Assembly (NCBI GenBank): GCA_001566295.1
Contig: KQ964253.1
Coordinates: 186,001 to 250,000, forward strand
DNA from: Microdochium bolleyi
Lineage: Eukaryota; Ascomycota; Sordariomycetes; Xylariales; Microdochiaceae
Direction: 5' to 3'
DNA length: 64,000 nt
The position numbers and the translations under genes are program-made. The notes below the pieces were generated by a model. It saw only the letters and a list, made by a program, of their open reading frames with translations. It made no database searches and was not told the origin of the DNA. Shown piece after piece: positions 1 through 10,632 of the stretch; the stretch's first letter is position 1, and every line of letters begins with the position of its first letter.

Positions 1-176
1 CAGGTCGCCCCGATCAGTGCACTTCGGCCATCCCCCTCTCTGAACACATGGGTGTCTCCAGTCCACGCAGCCTTCCTGAGCACTCCTCAACTTTCATCTG
101 AGGAGGCACGGCAGTGACACCAAAGCACAAGCATCCTCGCCAGTGCTCCCATCGAAACCGAAAACACAACAGAGCC

Positions 177-2989
177 ATGGATCCCGTGACAGTGTTTTCG
201 CTCGTGGCCGGCGCCATGGGCGCGGCTGATATTACGGCAAGGCTGGGAACAGGGCTGCGTCGTCTGCAGCAGGAGTTCAGCGGAGCTCTGGATCACATCG
301 ACGACATCGCTCAGCAGACCGGCACCATTGACTTCGCGCTCAGGGAAATCTGCTCGCTACTTCGTAGCCGACCTGGGACGTTCCCCCACTCCTTCGAATC
401 CCGCTTCAACGATTCAACCACGGCAGTGGACCGGATCGTGCAGCAAATCCAGGATCATATACAGTCTGTCAGGACGGAAGCCAGCAGGTCGCCCAGCAAA
501 GCAAAGCTGCTTCACGTACGGAATGCGGCAATAGTGGCCCAGTGGGGGAAGACCCTGACAGTGCAGATACAAGCGCTGTCGCTGCTGCTGCAGGTTGCAC
601 AGCTGTGAGTCTCGGCTGCTCTCCAATGAGTGAATATCGCAAGGCATGGCTGACAAGTCACAGGCATTCCAACGACGAACGAGCGTCCGTGCTGGAGCAG
701 GCTTCGAGCAAGATAATCTTCGAGATGGCATCTTCCATGTCGGCCAAACTTGCCACCAGCTCTTTCCGTGCCTGCTTTGGTGCCGACTCCTCCTGCGACC
801 TCAAGACATTCAGCTTTGATCCGATACTGCTACGGACAAGACCATATCGTAAAGCCTGCGAACAGTCGTGGATCAAAGAGCTCAGCGCAACCAAAGAGAG
901 TGATACACACAGCACCACAAGCTCAGTCTCAGCCCATTCGACATCTTCTAAAGGTGCTCTTTTTGGTGGCAGCGACGGGCAAGGGGTTTTCGGAGAAGAG
1001 ACCCAAGCCTCTGGGTCTGTTGTTGTGGACTCGAGGTCGAAACACCGCCGACTCCAGGCCGAAGTGTCATTCGGCGGGTCGACCCAAGGCTCTACCGGCA
1101 TATCAGACTCAACCATGCCCATAGACACGGAGAACACCAGCTTCACAAACCCAACAGAAACCTCGACCCAGCAGGAGGCATTCGTCGAAAGGCAAGCAGA
1201 CGTGGACCAGTGCTTCAAATCCTCCCGGGTCATCGTCTACGTCGAAGGTGTTGGACAGGACACTGCGAATTTCCCGAGCAGCGGCGCGGCACAGCTCTAT
1301 GACTGTTTGCAAGCAGCCATACTTGGAGGCCGAGATCGAATGTTGCGCGGTGCTGGCGTAAGACCAAGCACGTATGCGGGCCATTGCACGAGCCGCAATA
1401 TCAAGACGAGTGGGACACAGGAACACACGTTCCCCTTCACCCGGACGTTCCTCACTGCTGCCGTCGAGACACTCAGCGAGGGAAGTTACTCATCACTTGA
1501 GATCATTGCCAAGTTTACTGGCCCTGAAGATCACCAGTCCGCAGTCAGCTGCTCGATTCAGCAGCGCGGCGACCCGGAAGCACAGTGCAGCTCCCTCGTC
1601 AGCCGGCGCCAATTCACACACGATACGGTCAAAACTGATGATTTTGGACAACTCCAATGTCAGGATCCTCGCGAATTGATCTACTCTGACTGCCACAGGC
1701 AGCTCCCACATGCACGTGGAGGATTCTCTGAGGTGTACAAAATCTCTCTTCACCCGAACCCAGGCCACTCCGGCACAATATCAACACAGAGGCATATTGC
1801 GGTCAAGAAGCTTTCCAACAAGCGGAAAGACCTTTGGCGGAATGAGATTACGATTCTGGAGAGGATCTCTCACACCAAGCACGCCCACCTCCTGGCATCT
1901 TTTGGGTCATTCCAGCACATGAACAGATGCTTCATCATGTTTCCCTGGGCGGAGGGAGACCTGCGGGATCTCTGGACAAGAAAGACCCCCTCGCAAGATC
2001 CGGAGAGCTTATCAGCTTCCTCCTCATGGTTGGCGTCGCAGGCCGCAGGCCTGGCTGAAGGTTTGAAGCTTCTGCACCAGGAACTGAACACGACCTCAAG
2101 TGATCACCATACGCCCAATAGTTCACAATCATGTAAATGGGGTCTGCATGGAGACATCAAGCCAGAAAACATACTGTGGTTCACAAATCCTTCAGAGAAC
2201 AACTCTTCGGTCGACGGCATACTGAAAATCTCCGACTTTGGACTTTCGACCTTTCACTCCAACCAGCCAACTCCTAACGGGCCAAGCCACAGCAGGCGTG
2301 GCTGGACAAAGGCTTATAGAGCACCCGAGTGTGACATGACCGACCTTCATATGAAAGGCATCAGCTCGGCATATGACATTTGGTCCTTGGGCTGTGTCTT
2401 CCTCGAGTCTGTTACGTGGCTAGTTAGCGGATATGACGGAGTCAAGAAGTTCGCCCAAGCCAGGTAAGACGCAGAACCCGCACGCTTGTTACCTGTTCAT
2501 CAACTTCACCTACCTAATACTGACATGATGCCCAGGTCCAGAGAGGTCGATGATCGCGCGTTCTTCTCTACGAAGCACGGAGGAGTGGCCCTTAACGCAA
2601 CTACCCTGGGCCAGATACAGTCTCTGTCACGCTACGCTGATGGATTGGACCCTTCGGTTTCAACAACAATATCCTCATTCGTGCAGCTCGTCAGGCTTTG
2701 TCTGGTGATAGAAGAGACGAAACGGCCCACAGCATCCACGGTCGCTGCCGTTTCGGCACAGCTTGTGCGGACATTACGCCTGACACCAGACTCCTCGGGG
2801 AGTGTGTCCTACACTCATGGTGGAGGAGACGATAGACCTGGGACACCCAAACGATCGCTTCCGATCAAAGAGCCATATGTGGACTCACGGTCCGACGCCC
2901 ACGTCAATATGGGGCGTTGCGAGACGCCTTCTGGGCACCAAATTGGTGGTATCACTAACCACGTGGTTGGCGGTAATGCGCGTATTTGA
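177..2989 (+). CDS. Protein kinase with fungal STAND-type N-terminal domain
   Basis: Three exons: 177..604, 664..2463 and 2536..2989, giving 893 aa. Both introns have GT..AG ends, a CTGAC-type branch point, and restore frame. Residues 1-142 (starting MDPVTVFSLVAGAMG) resemble the helical N-terminal domain found on fungal STAND/NLR-like proteins (PigL_N-type), which I recognise by pattern only. A Ser/Thr-rich linker follows. The kinase domain starts near residue 490: glycine loop HARGGFSEVYK, beta-3 Lys in IAVKK, catalytic loop LHGDIKPEN near 637, SDFGLS near 667 and YRAPE. The catalytic loop is HGD rather than HRD, so it is a non-RD kinase, but the catalytic Asp, Lys and Asn are present and it is probably active. 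The last ~28 codons lie in the left arm of an inverted repeat and the stop codon is in its loop. Upstream ATGs were not preferred because 177 begins the conserved-looking domain. A role in signalling or self-recognition is inference from architecture. Confidence 0.8.
2905..2973 (+). repeat. Left arm of a 69-bp inverted repeat
   Basis: This arm pairs with the complement of 3010..3078 with about five mismatches and no gaps, around a loop of 36 bases. It contains a perfect 12-bp palindrome, AACCACGTGGTT. It encodes the last part of the kinase above, and the stop codon falls in the loop. The size and symmetry suggest a foldback or MITE-like insertion. No clear target-site duplication is visible. 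Confidence 0.9.
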
Positions 2990-3009
2990 CTTACCACCAA
3001 CCTCGTGCT

Positions 3010-3078
3010 CCGCCAACCACTTGGTTAGTGATACCACCAACTCCGTGCCCAGAAGACGTCTCGCAACGCCCCATATTG
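3010..3078 (+). repeat. Right arm of a 69-bp inverted repeat
   Basis: Reverse-complementary partner of 2905..2973, lying in the 3' untranslated region of the kinase gene. A transcript through both arms would fold into a long, nearly perfect hairpin. Confidence 0.9.
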
Positions 3079-4905
3079 ATGGGGCGTTTGTTAAGGCCAC
3101 GCCACAGTGGGCCAACGGGAGGATGATTGACAATAGGAGCAACGTCAAGCGGTATACTGTGGGAACAATGTCGCACGAATGGAATTTCGGCAGCTGGTCC
3201 CTGTAGGTTACGACGGAGGAATCGTTTGGGGTATTAGTCTGGATATGGCTATAAGTGTAGGACTAGACGGAGAGGTACTGAAATGTCCTCACGGGCCACG
3301 TCAAAACTTAATGGTATCGCAACATTTTGCTCGCTGTATATAGAAACGAAGAGAATAGGCGCATATCCATCCACGTCTTTTTGATTCTTGTTACTGCGAC
3401 CTTTATTCGAATCGGATACGATAGAGAGATTTCGAATTCTAAAAAACGCCCCTCGTGATGGTTGTGGACCAACACAGGGTAAAGTATTTGAGGTATTCGC
3501 CTGTGACGTGCACCGTCTCAGGCGGAGATGTAACTCCTTCGACGACCCTCAATGAATATACCATGAAGCCATGACACAATCCGATCTTCCAGTGATTTAT
3601 CTAACGTGCTCGAAGCTCGAAGGTAGCCTGTGATAAGAGACACCGCGGATAACTGCAGTCACCAGAGCCATCTCTCATCCGTGACGATGCCGGATGAGTT
3701 TCCTCTCAGCGATGCAGTGGCAACCAGTGTCCTTCAGTTGTAACTCCTGTATACCAAGCTGAGGATGCAGATATGTCCTTTGCCAGCAAGACTGTGAGTG
3801 ATGCCATCAAATACCATACTGGCCAACGACACAAACTAATGGCCCGTGGTGAGCACCTTATACCCACCACCAGGCGTCATGCACGCCAGCCGTGAGTCGG
3901 GCTGGCACGCGCCGCACCAGAAAGCATTCTCCTGTGCTCGCCAGTGAGGCCGAGCCTAGGTACATCTGAATTAACTTCACACTAGACATACTAGTCTTCA
4001 CCAGCGTTGCCATCTGGCGCCTCGCCTTCTCACTGCGCGGATGTCGAGGCTCCTAGCCAAGTCCTCTGTCGGTGACTACAGCTGAGATGCCTTATCGTGG
4101 ACACGCACCGAGCACCTTCGGACCCTTATGGTCCTCAGATGGGCACGGGTCGCGTTGTCATCAGCTCCAGCAAGGTGTCGGACATTGGGTTCTGCGCTTC
4201 AGATAATGGCAGCGGGAGGTTCCTCTGCTAGTGGACGGGGATGCTTCTGACCCCGGGCCGCCTCTGTACAAGATTTTACGCTCGTCGTCATTTACGATAT
4301 CAGCGAAGTTGTCTAGTAGAACCGTGCTAGCGGGTATTATTTCGTATGTCTGTGCGATTTTCGTATGTTCCAAGGGCTTTGTACTCGAGTTTCTTGCCCC
4401 CTCTGCCCTGTCCTCGGACATCCTATGGGTGCCTAGCCTACGTAATTGTGAAGTTGAGATGCAGTGCGACTTACACGTGGTGACAGTGCAACCCGCACAT
4501 TGTCATTGACAAGGACGATACTCAGATTGAATGTTGTGTATGAAGAATGTGTTAATGATTAAAACACCACCTAGTACATCGACTAGATTTAGACATGACC
4601 TCCGCAATAGTCTCCCTTTGCCTTGTCTCCGTCCCTTCATCTGTGACTTGCACGTCTTAACGTCGGACTGTGTGTGAGGCATCGGCCTGCACTGTAGAAG
4701 CGGTGGTGCGAGGCAGAAAGGGCCACAATCCGTGGGTGGGTCCAACTTGCAGTCTCCCTCGTCACTTACAGCATCAAAGTCTGAGGACCACTTTAGGCCT
4801 GGCATATAGGCGTCTGGAACATGTCTATGAATCTCAATCCCGACCCGTCATAATCGCGAAGGGGGGCGAGACTGCATATCCTGCCTTGTTCTCTCACATC
4901 CTCAC
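3079..4905. other. Intergenic stretch, no gene seen
   Basis: About 1.8 kb without a convincing reading frame. Short frames at 4161..4509 have no coding character and no splice partners. The first ~200 bases are probably kinase 3' UTR, and the last few hundred should carry the promoter of the next gene. Confidence 0.6.
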
Positions 4906-6804
4906 ATGTTGGCATTGCGCCTGCCGACGAGGCTGCTGCGGTCGCCCGCGCGGTCCCTCGCCGCGACCCGTCACTGCGTGCTGCCGCAGGTCCGGCATAT
5001 CACTCGCGATGGCCCTAGCTCCAGATCAAACGCGCTCCTGAACGAGCAGGTCGTCGCGGAGAACCCCGTTGCCCAGCAGCTTCTCGACACAGGTGTCTGG
5101 AAGCCGAGCCAGAGATCAACCAAGGCGGCCGCCGCAAAGAAGGCACCGGCCAAGTCACGGCCACGCAAAGGAGTGACGGGCGACAAGTCCAGGATACACA
5201 TCACCAGCGAGGACCTCTGCGACGACATCATCAGCTATGTCGGCGCCGACCTCGAGCGGCACCGTGGGTGCGACCTGATCGACCTCTACCCGGGCGCCGG
5301 CGTCTGGAGCCGCAAGCTCAACGACTTTTTGCAGCCGCGGTCGCACATCCTCATGGAGCCAGATGACAAGCTCTACGAGCCCTTTCTGCAGCCGCTCCTC
5401 GACCGGCCCGGGACCGTGCTCGTTCCAAAGTCAGGAATCATGTGGAAGGAGCTGGCCACGGTGCTGACGCCCGAGTTCCTGCCGCACCAGAAGATCCGTG
5501 AGGGCGATGCCCTGTACGAGCGCAACGACACGCTGCTCGTCACAGCCAACCTCGCCTCCCACCCGCGCAAGAGATTCAACAGCTTCGACTCGCTCGCCAA
5601 GCTCGTCTACCACCAGTTCGTCGACAGCATCCGCTCCAGCACGCTGTTCCAGCGCTACGGCCAGGTGCGCATGCTTGTCTGGTCCTGCGCCGACGACACG
5701 CACACCCTGCTGCCCCGACACATCCAGAAGCGGAAGAAGGCCGCCATCGCCACGGAGCTCTACTGCGAGTGGGTGCGCGAGGTCTGCAGCCTGCACGCAC
5801 CGGATCCGTCGTGGCTCGGCAGGGACTACGCGATGGACCAGTACGTTGCCGCCAACACCATCAAGAAGATGGAAGAGGCGGGCATGACCGTACCTCCGGG
5901 CCGCGAAACCGGCCTGTACACAGAGGTCAAGGAGGCCATGGACGAGGGCGTCGAGTTCGAGAGACCTGGCTCCAAGGCGCCGTCCTATAGACGCGCGTTC
6001 AACAGCGAGCTGAAGGGTCTCGAGGCTCTCGAGGCCTCGGGCAAGCTCAAGAAGAACACGGCCGAGTCCAACACGCTATCGCACCACCGATACCGGGTCC
6101 AGTCTGAGCTCCGGAGGCACGACCAGGTGATCAGCCTGTCACTCGCCCTCGATCGCGCACACAAACAGCTCGCAGAGATGCAGGCCGCGGGCAAGGACAA
6201 CAGCAAGGCGGCTCAGGAGTTCGCGGACGAGTGGGAGGCCCAGTTCCGCGCCGGGCTTCAAGCAACCTACCAGGCCTTCATCACGTACCGTCACAATCTG
6301 CACATCATCCGGCAGACTCCGCCCGTGCTCCACCGCGACCGCAGGACATACGAGCCGCTCGCGATCCGCAAGTCCGACTTCTTCCCGCGGGTCGAGTGCA
6401 ACCTGATCGACATCCAGCCGAGGCCGATAAACCCGCTGTTCCGGAAATCCAATATCGAGTCGAGCGGCGCAGGCCACACCGTAGAGCTCATGATGGGCTT
6501 CATGCTCATGTCGAGTGGGCAGTCCATGGACCGCGTGCTGGACTCCGTGTGGCCCGGCGCCGCCGACTACATCATACCACGGTGGACGAGCGCGCACGAT
6601 CTGGCCCAGGGAGGTCTGCCCACCATACCGCACAAGATGGCGCACCTGACGCCGCGGATGCTGAACGCCCGCCAGTGGGAGCAGATGCTGGAGCTCTGGA
6701 TGGAGTGGCCGTTCCGCCCGTCGTTCTCGGAGCTCATCGCGCGGTTCCACGAGGCCGAGGGCGAAGAGGACGAAATTGCGACTGAGGCGGTGCCTGCCGC
6801 GTAG
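4906..6804 (+). CDS. mtf1: Mitochondrial transcription factor 1 (mtTFB, rRNA dimethylase family)
   Basis: Intronless, 632 aa. The first ~35 residues are rich in Arg, Leu, Ala and Ser with almost no acidic residues, a typical mitochondrial presequence. A lysine/alanine linker precedes a Rossmann methyltransferase fold. Motif I, DLIDLYPGAGVWSRKL, lies near residues 121-136 and is followed by HILMEPDD, the acidic residue that contacts SAM ribose. This pattern fits the KsgA/Dim1-derived Mtf1 factors that help mitochondrial RNA polymerase open promoters. The protein is longer than yeast Mtf1, as is usual in filamentous fungi, because of a C-terminal helical and basic extension. It acts in the mitochondrial matrix. 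Whether any methyltransferase activity remains cannot be told from sequence. The start is the first in-frame ATG and yields the presequence. Confidence 0.82.
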   Translation: MLALRLPTRLLRSPARSLAATRHCVLPQVRHITRDGPSSRSNALLNEQVVAENPVAQQLLDTGVWKPSQRSTKAAAAKKAPAKSRPRKGVTGDKSRIHITSEDLCDDIISYVGADLERHRGCDLIDLYPGAGVWSRKLNDFLQPRSHILMEPDDKLYEPFLQPLLDRPGTVLVPKSGIMWKELATVLTPEFLPHQKIREGDALYERNDTLLVTANLASHPRKRFNSFDSLAKLVYHQFVDSIRSSTLFQRYGQVRMLVWSCADDTHTLLPRHIQKRKKAAIATELYCEWVREVCSLHAPDPSWLGRDYAMDQYVAANTIKKMEEAGMTVPPGRETGLYTEVKEAMDEGVEFERPGSKAPSYRRAFNSELKGLEALEASGKLKKNTAESNTLSHHRYRVQSELRRHDQVISLSLALDRAHKQLAEMQAAGKDNSKAAQEFADEWEAQFRAGLQATYQAFITYRHNLHIIRQTPPVLHRDRRTYEPLAIRKSDFFPRVECNLIDIQPRPINPLFRKSNIESSGAGHTVELMMGFMLMSSGQSMDRVLDSVWPGAADYIIPRWTSAHDLAQGGLPTIPHKMAHLTPRMLNARQWEQMLELWMEWPFRPSFSELIARFHEAEGEEDEIATEAVPAA

Positions 6805-7838
6805 TGCGGTGACATGGCAGGGAGCAGTCGTACTTTTACTGTACATTTACTGTAGACGATATATCGGAGTTGAGACGATGGAGATACCCTTTGAGCTGGA
6901 CATTACGACCCGGATCACATGTAGAATAGAAGAGGCTTATGCCATGACACTTGACGAATACATTGCTTCGCGCAGAGTGCGAGTATGCTGCAGTTGTAAC
7001 TTGTAGTATTCACCTGTGGAATCTCATTGTCGTGGTATCTCGGGCAGAGTCGGCCTCTCAATGCGTCTTGCTCACAATGCGTCAAGACGTCAATGTCAGC
7101 AGCGCGGGAATAGGGGGTGGCGCCAGTCTTCTTCATCCACACTGTGCCACCAAGCCGCGGCCCTCGCTGATAGGTCCGATCTCACGGCCGGAAGAGTGGC
7201 CCAGTAGTCCGGCAGGGCGGCAGCTGAACCCCTGAGCCTTGTCATAAGCCATTGTTCGAAAGTTGCACTGTGTCGCGACTGTGCGTGGCGGGCGGCTGAA
7301 GCGGATCGCCAGGGACGGCCCCAACTTAATTCTCGGAAAGTGTCAGCACTTCCCAATCCAGCACGAGGGGACACGCGATGCTCCAGGCTTCGAGTGCTTT
7401 TGTCTGATGAGCCTGCTCAGGAGTCACCGACTAGCTTCGCTTCACACACTCCTTTCTGGACGATTCGGACGTCCAGGCACTGTCTCGAAGGGGACTGCTT
7501 TGTGGCGACGCACACCGCGGACACATCCTCCGCCTTCCACTCCTTCGATCGAATCCTTCGCGTCGACTTTCCGCGATCTTCGTGCGGCATTGGGTGATTC
7601 GCTCGATAACCTGCTTCACCCCGAGCAGCAGGCCGCTGTTTCCCGGGGCGACACACTACCCGCTCGGACAAGTCGCTACTCAGGAGTGCCCGTGCCTGAC
7701 CGACGCCGTCCGACAGACCGCCGACATTCGTGGCACAAGGCCATTGTGTTGCAGACCACGTCTACGACGGCCATCCATCCAAGCACGTAGCTTCACGACC
7801 GTAGAATCGACCTGCGAGCCTCCACATAGACCGGAACC
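6805..7838. other. Intergenic stretch, 5' region of the GT90 gene
   Basis: No supported gene. Overlapping short frames on both strands have no splice partners. The last few hundred bases, C-rich and ending in ACC before the ATG pair at 7839, look like a 5' UTR and promoter. Confidence 0.55.
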
Positions 7839-9924
7839 ATGATGCGCTCGACACCATTCCCGCCGAGGCGGCCATCCCACCTCCTGCGGTACATTGTCCC
7901 CTCGATTATTGTCATCTACTTCCTCTACTACATGGGCTCCCCCTCGCCGAGGGCTCCTGTGTCATACGTCTCGGGCACCAGCAAGGGCTCCAGCTCCGAC
8001 GCGACCTACGCCGACACGAACCACCACGGCCCTGCGCATAACGTGCCCCCGAAGGGCGTCTCTCCCGAGCACAACCCCGCATACGAGCACAAGAACGAGG
8101 AGCAGGACCACCGGCCAGATTATGGCGCCGGCAAGTCTGACCCGCTGCCCAAGCCGCCCGTCCACGCGACGACTCCCGGCTCGGCGACCACGGGCGGCTC
8201 CCACCCAATCGACGTGCTCATCAAGAGCGCCCAGCAGGATTTCGACGCGCTGATGGCCAAGGAGGCCTCGTCGCTCAAGGAGGCGGCCTCTGCATACCGG
8301 ACGCGCCGCGGCCGGCACCCTCCCCCGGGCTTCAAGGCCTGGTACGAGTTCGCCAAGGAGAAGAAGGCGGTCATGGTGGAGGACTTCTTCGACCAGATCT
8401 ACCACGACCTAGGCCCATTCTGGGGTGTCGACCCCAAGGTGATCCGCAAGGAGTCGTGGGACTATGAGATGACCATCAACATCCGCAACGGCACGGCGAC
8501 GGCGGGCAGCGACTGGTTCTGGACTCAGATTTGGCTCAAGCTCATCAAGACGATTGAGCACATGCTGCCCGACATGGATCTGGCGCTCAACGCCATGGAC
8601 GAGCCCCGTCTCGTCGTCCCTTGGGAGGACATTGACAAGTACATGGAGCGCGAGAGGAAAGGCCGCAAGCTGATCCCGACCAAGGATGTGCTGGACGTCA
8701 TGGTCGAGCTGCCCCCTCCTACGGAGATGGAGACCCGGACTCAGACGCGGGACAAGCACTGGGAGAACACGAGTGAGTTGTGGAGCACAAGAACCCCTAC
8801 AGAAGAGAGAATCTAGCTAACTAGGACATCCAGGTCCTTACTGGGACATTGCCCGCCGCGGCTGCAGTCCCGACAGCCCTGCTCGCAAGAAGCCGCTCCT
8901 CGAGACCTTCGACAAGACCCCGACCGTTGAGCCGAGCTGGGCTACACCACACTCATTCCAGGGCTACGTCTCCAACTACTCCCTGTCCACCGAGTTCTGC
9001 CACCAGCCCGACCTGCAGGGCCTCGAGGGCATCTTCATCCACCCGCTCTCGACGTCCGCCACCAAGGCGCTGTTCCCCATGTTCGGCGGCAGCAAGCTGG
9101 CCACCAACAACGAGATTTTGCTCCCGGCGCCCATGTACTGGAACGAGGAAGAGCGCTTCACGGGCGGCGACGACCATGGCCCCGAGTGGGACGACAAGAA
9201 GTGCGACATTGTCTGGCGCGGCATCGGCACGGGCGGCCGCAACACGGAGAAGACGTGGAAGGGCTTCCAGCGGCACCGCTTCGTGTCGATGAACAACGGC
9301 ACCAGCCTGACGCGCGCGTCCGAGGGCACGGACCGGCCCGTTAACTACGCCCTGCCCAGCGCCCAGACGTACGACCTCATGGCCGTCAAGGAGAAGCGCC
9401 TCGGCGAGTGGGTGTCGGGCTTCTCCGACGTGGCCATGACGGACCTCATGTGCGACGACCAGGTGCCCCACGACGGCCCCCACTGCCCGTACACGGACCC
9501 GTACTTTGAGACGAAGCCCGGCAAGTCGATGCGCGAGCAGTTCGACTGCAAGTTCCTGCCGGACATTGACGGCAACTCGTTCTCGGGCCGGTACCTGGGA
9601 TTCCTGCGCAGCACGAGCCTGCCGATCAAGAGCACGCTGTGGCGCGAGTGGCACGACAGCCGGCTCGTCCCGTGGAAGCACTTTGTGCCCATGGACAACC
9701 GGTTCGGGGACTTTTACGGCATCATGGAGTACTTTCTGGGCTACGGCCAGACCGTGCCGCACCACGACGCCGCGGCCAAGAAGATCGCCATGGAGGGCAA
9801 GGCGTGGGCGGAGAAGGTGCTGCGCAAGGACGACATGCAGGTCTATGTCCTGCGCCTGCTGCTCGAGTTCGCACGCGTGTCGGACCCGCGGAGGGAGAGG
9901 ATGGGGTGGGTCGACGACTTGTAG
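7839..9924 (+). CDS. Glycosyltransferase family 90 (CAP10-like) type II membrane protein
   Basis: Two exons, 7839..8772 and 8834..9924, giving 674 aa. The GTGAGT donor and CAG acceptor join to read NTSPYWDIARRGC across the junction. A short basic N-terminus is followed by one membrane segment (LLRYIVPSIIVIYFLYYMG), then a Ser/Pro/His-rich stem of ~100 residues, so this is a Golgi type II enzyme. The catalytic part has the GT90 signature WRGIGTGGR near residue 439 followed by W..FQRHRFVSM. FLPDIDGNSFSGRYLGFLRS and a YGQTVPHHDAAAKKIA-type tail are also typical of fungal CAP10/capsule-associated proteins, whose best-studied relative is the Cryptococcus beta-1,2-xylosyltransferase Cxt1. The sugar and acceptor here are unknown, with cell-wall or glycolipid glycans likely. 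The two adjacent ATGs (7839, 7842) cannot be separated. An AATAAA at 10071 fits a polyadenylation signal. Confidence 0.88.
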
Positions 9925-10632
9925 ATCGGATCACGTCTTGGTTTGCGATGGAAAGATGGGGGGAGGCGTTTGATTGGGAGGTCTGTGATCATCCCGACTT
10001 TGTGTGTTGCAGGGAGCGCTGGGTCCGGGATATATAAATAGGACAGACACGGAGTTTCGTCTTCAAGCTTAATAAATCCAAAAGCTTTTCCCACTATGCA
10101 TCCGCTCTTGTTACTGCGTGATGAACCACGAACGAACCACTAGAGCATGTTTGAGATATCGGCGGATGGCGCCAGGCGAGCCTGGTCCGTACTGTGTAGA
10201 TAGCCCCCAAGTCTGGGCTGATAGGTACTGGTCGCAGTTTCGGGTCAGAGATTGGGGCGCATCTCGACATGCTACACAGGAGCAGAGACTGGATTGGATT
10301 TCCGAAGTGCCGACACCCAATCGTGTGAATGTCGGGTCCAGTCAGATGTCGTGCTGGGCAGAGTGGACATCATCCGATCTCACTTGCATCCGGCGGGGAC
10401 GCTAGACCGAATGAAGGCAAAGAAGGTACCGTGTACTGCGTACCTGGACGAAGATCCCACGGACGAACAACTCGGCCAATCTCGACGACGGGTTGCGTCT
10501 CGTGTCAGAGCTCACGGGAGCTGTGCCGATTGATGGGTGTTATGTCCGTCCGATGCCGTGCTCGGCCCCCAATGCTCCAGGAATTCAATCTCCCGCATTG
10601 CGGGCCTGGCCTCCTGACGACATCTTGACAAT
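9925..10632. other. Intergenic stretch with poly(A) signal-like AATAAA
   Basis: The first ~150 bases are the probable 3' UTR of the GT90 gene, with AATAAA at 10071..10076. The remainder is the upstream region of the Zn2Cys6 regulator. No coding exon was recognised. Confidence 0.5.

Noticed and set aside
2802..3206. Plus- and minus-strand frames with mirror-like peptides around the kinase stop
   Set aside because: They are only the two strands of the inverted repeat read in several frames, not genes.
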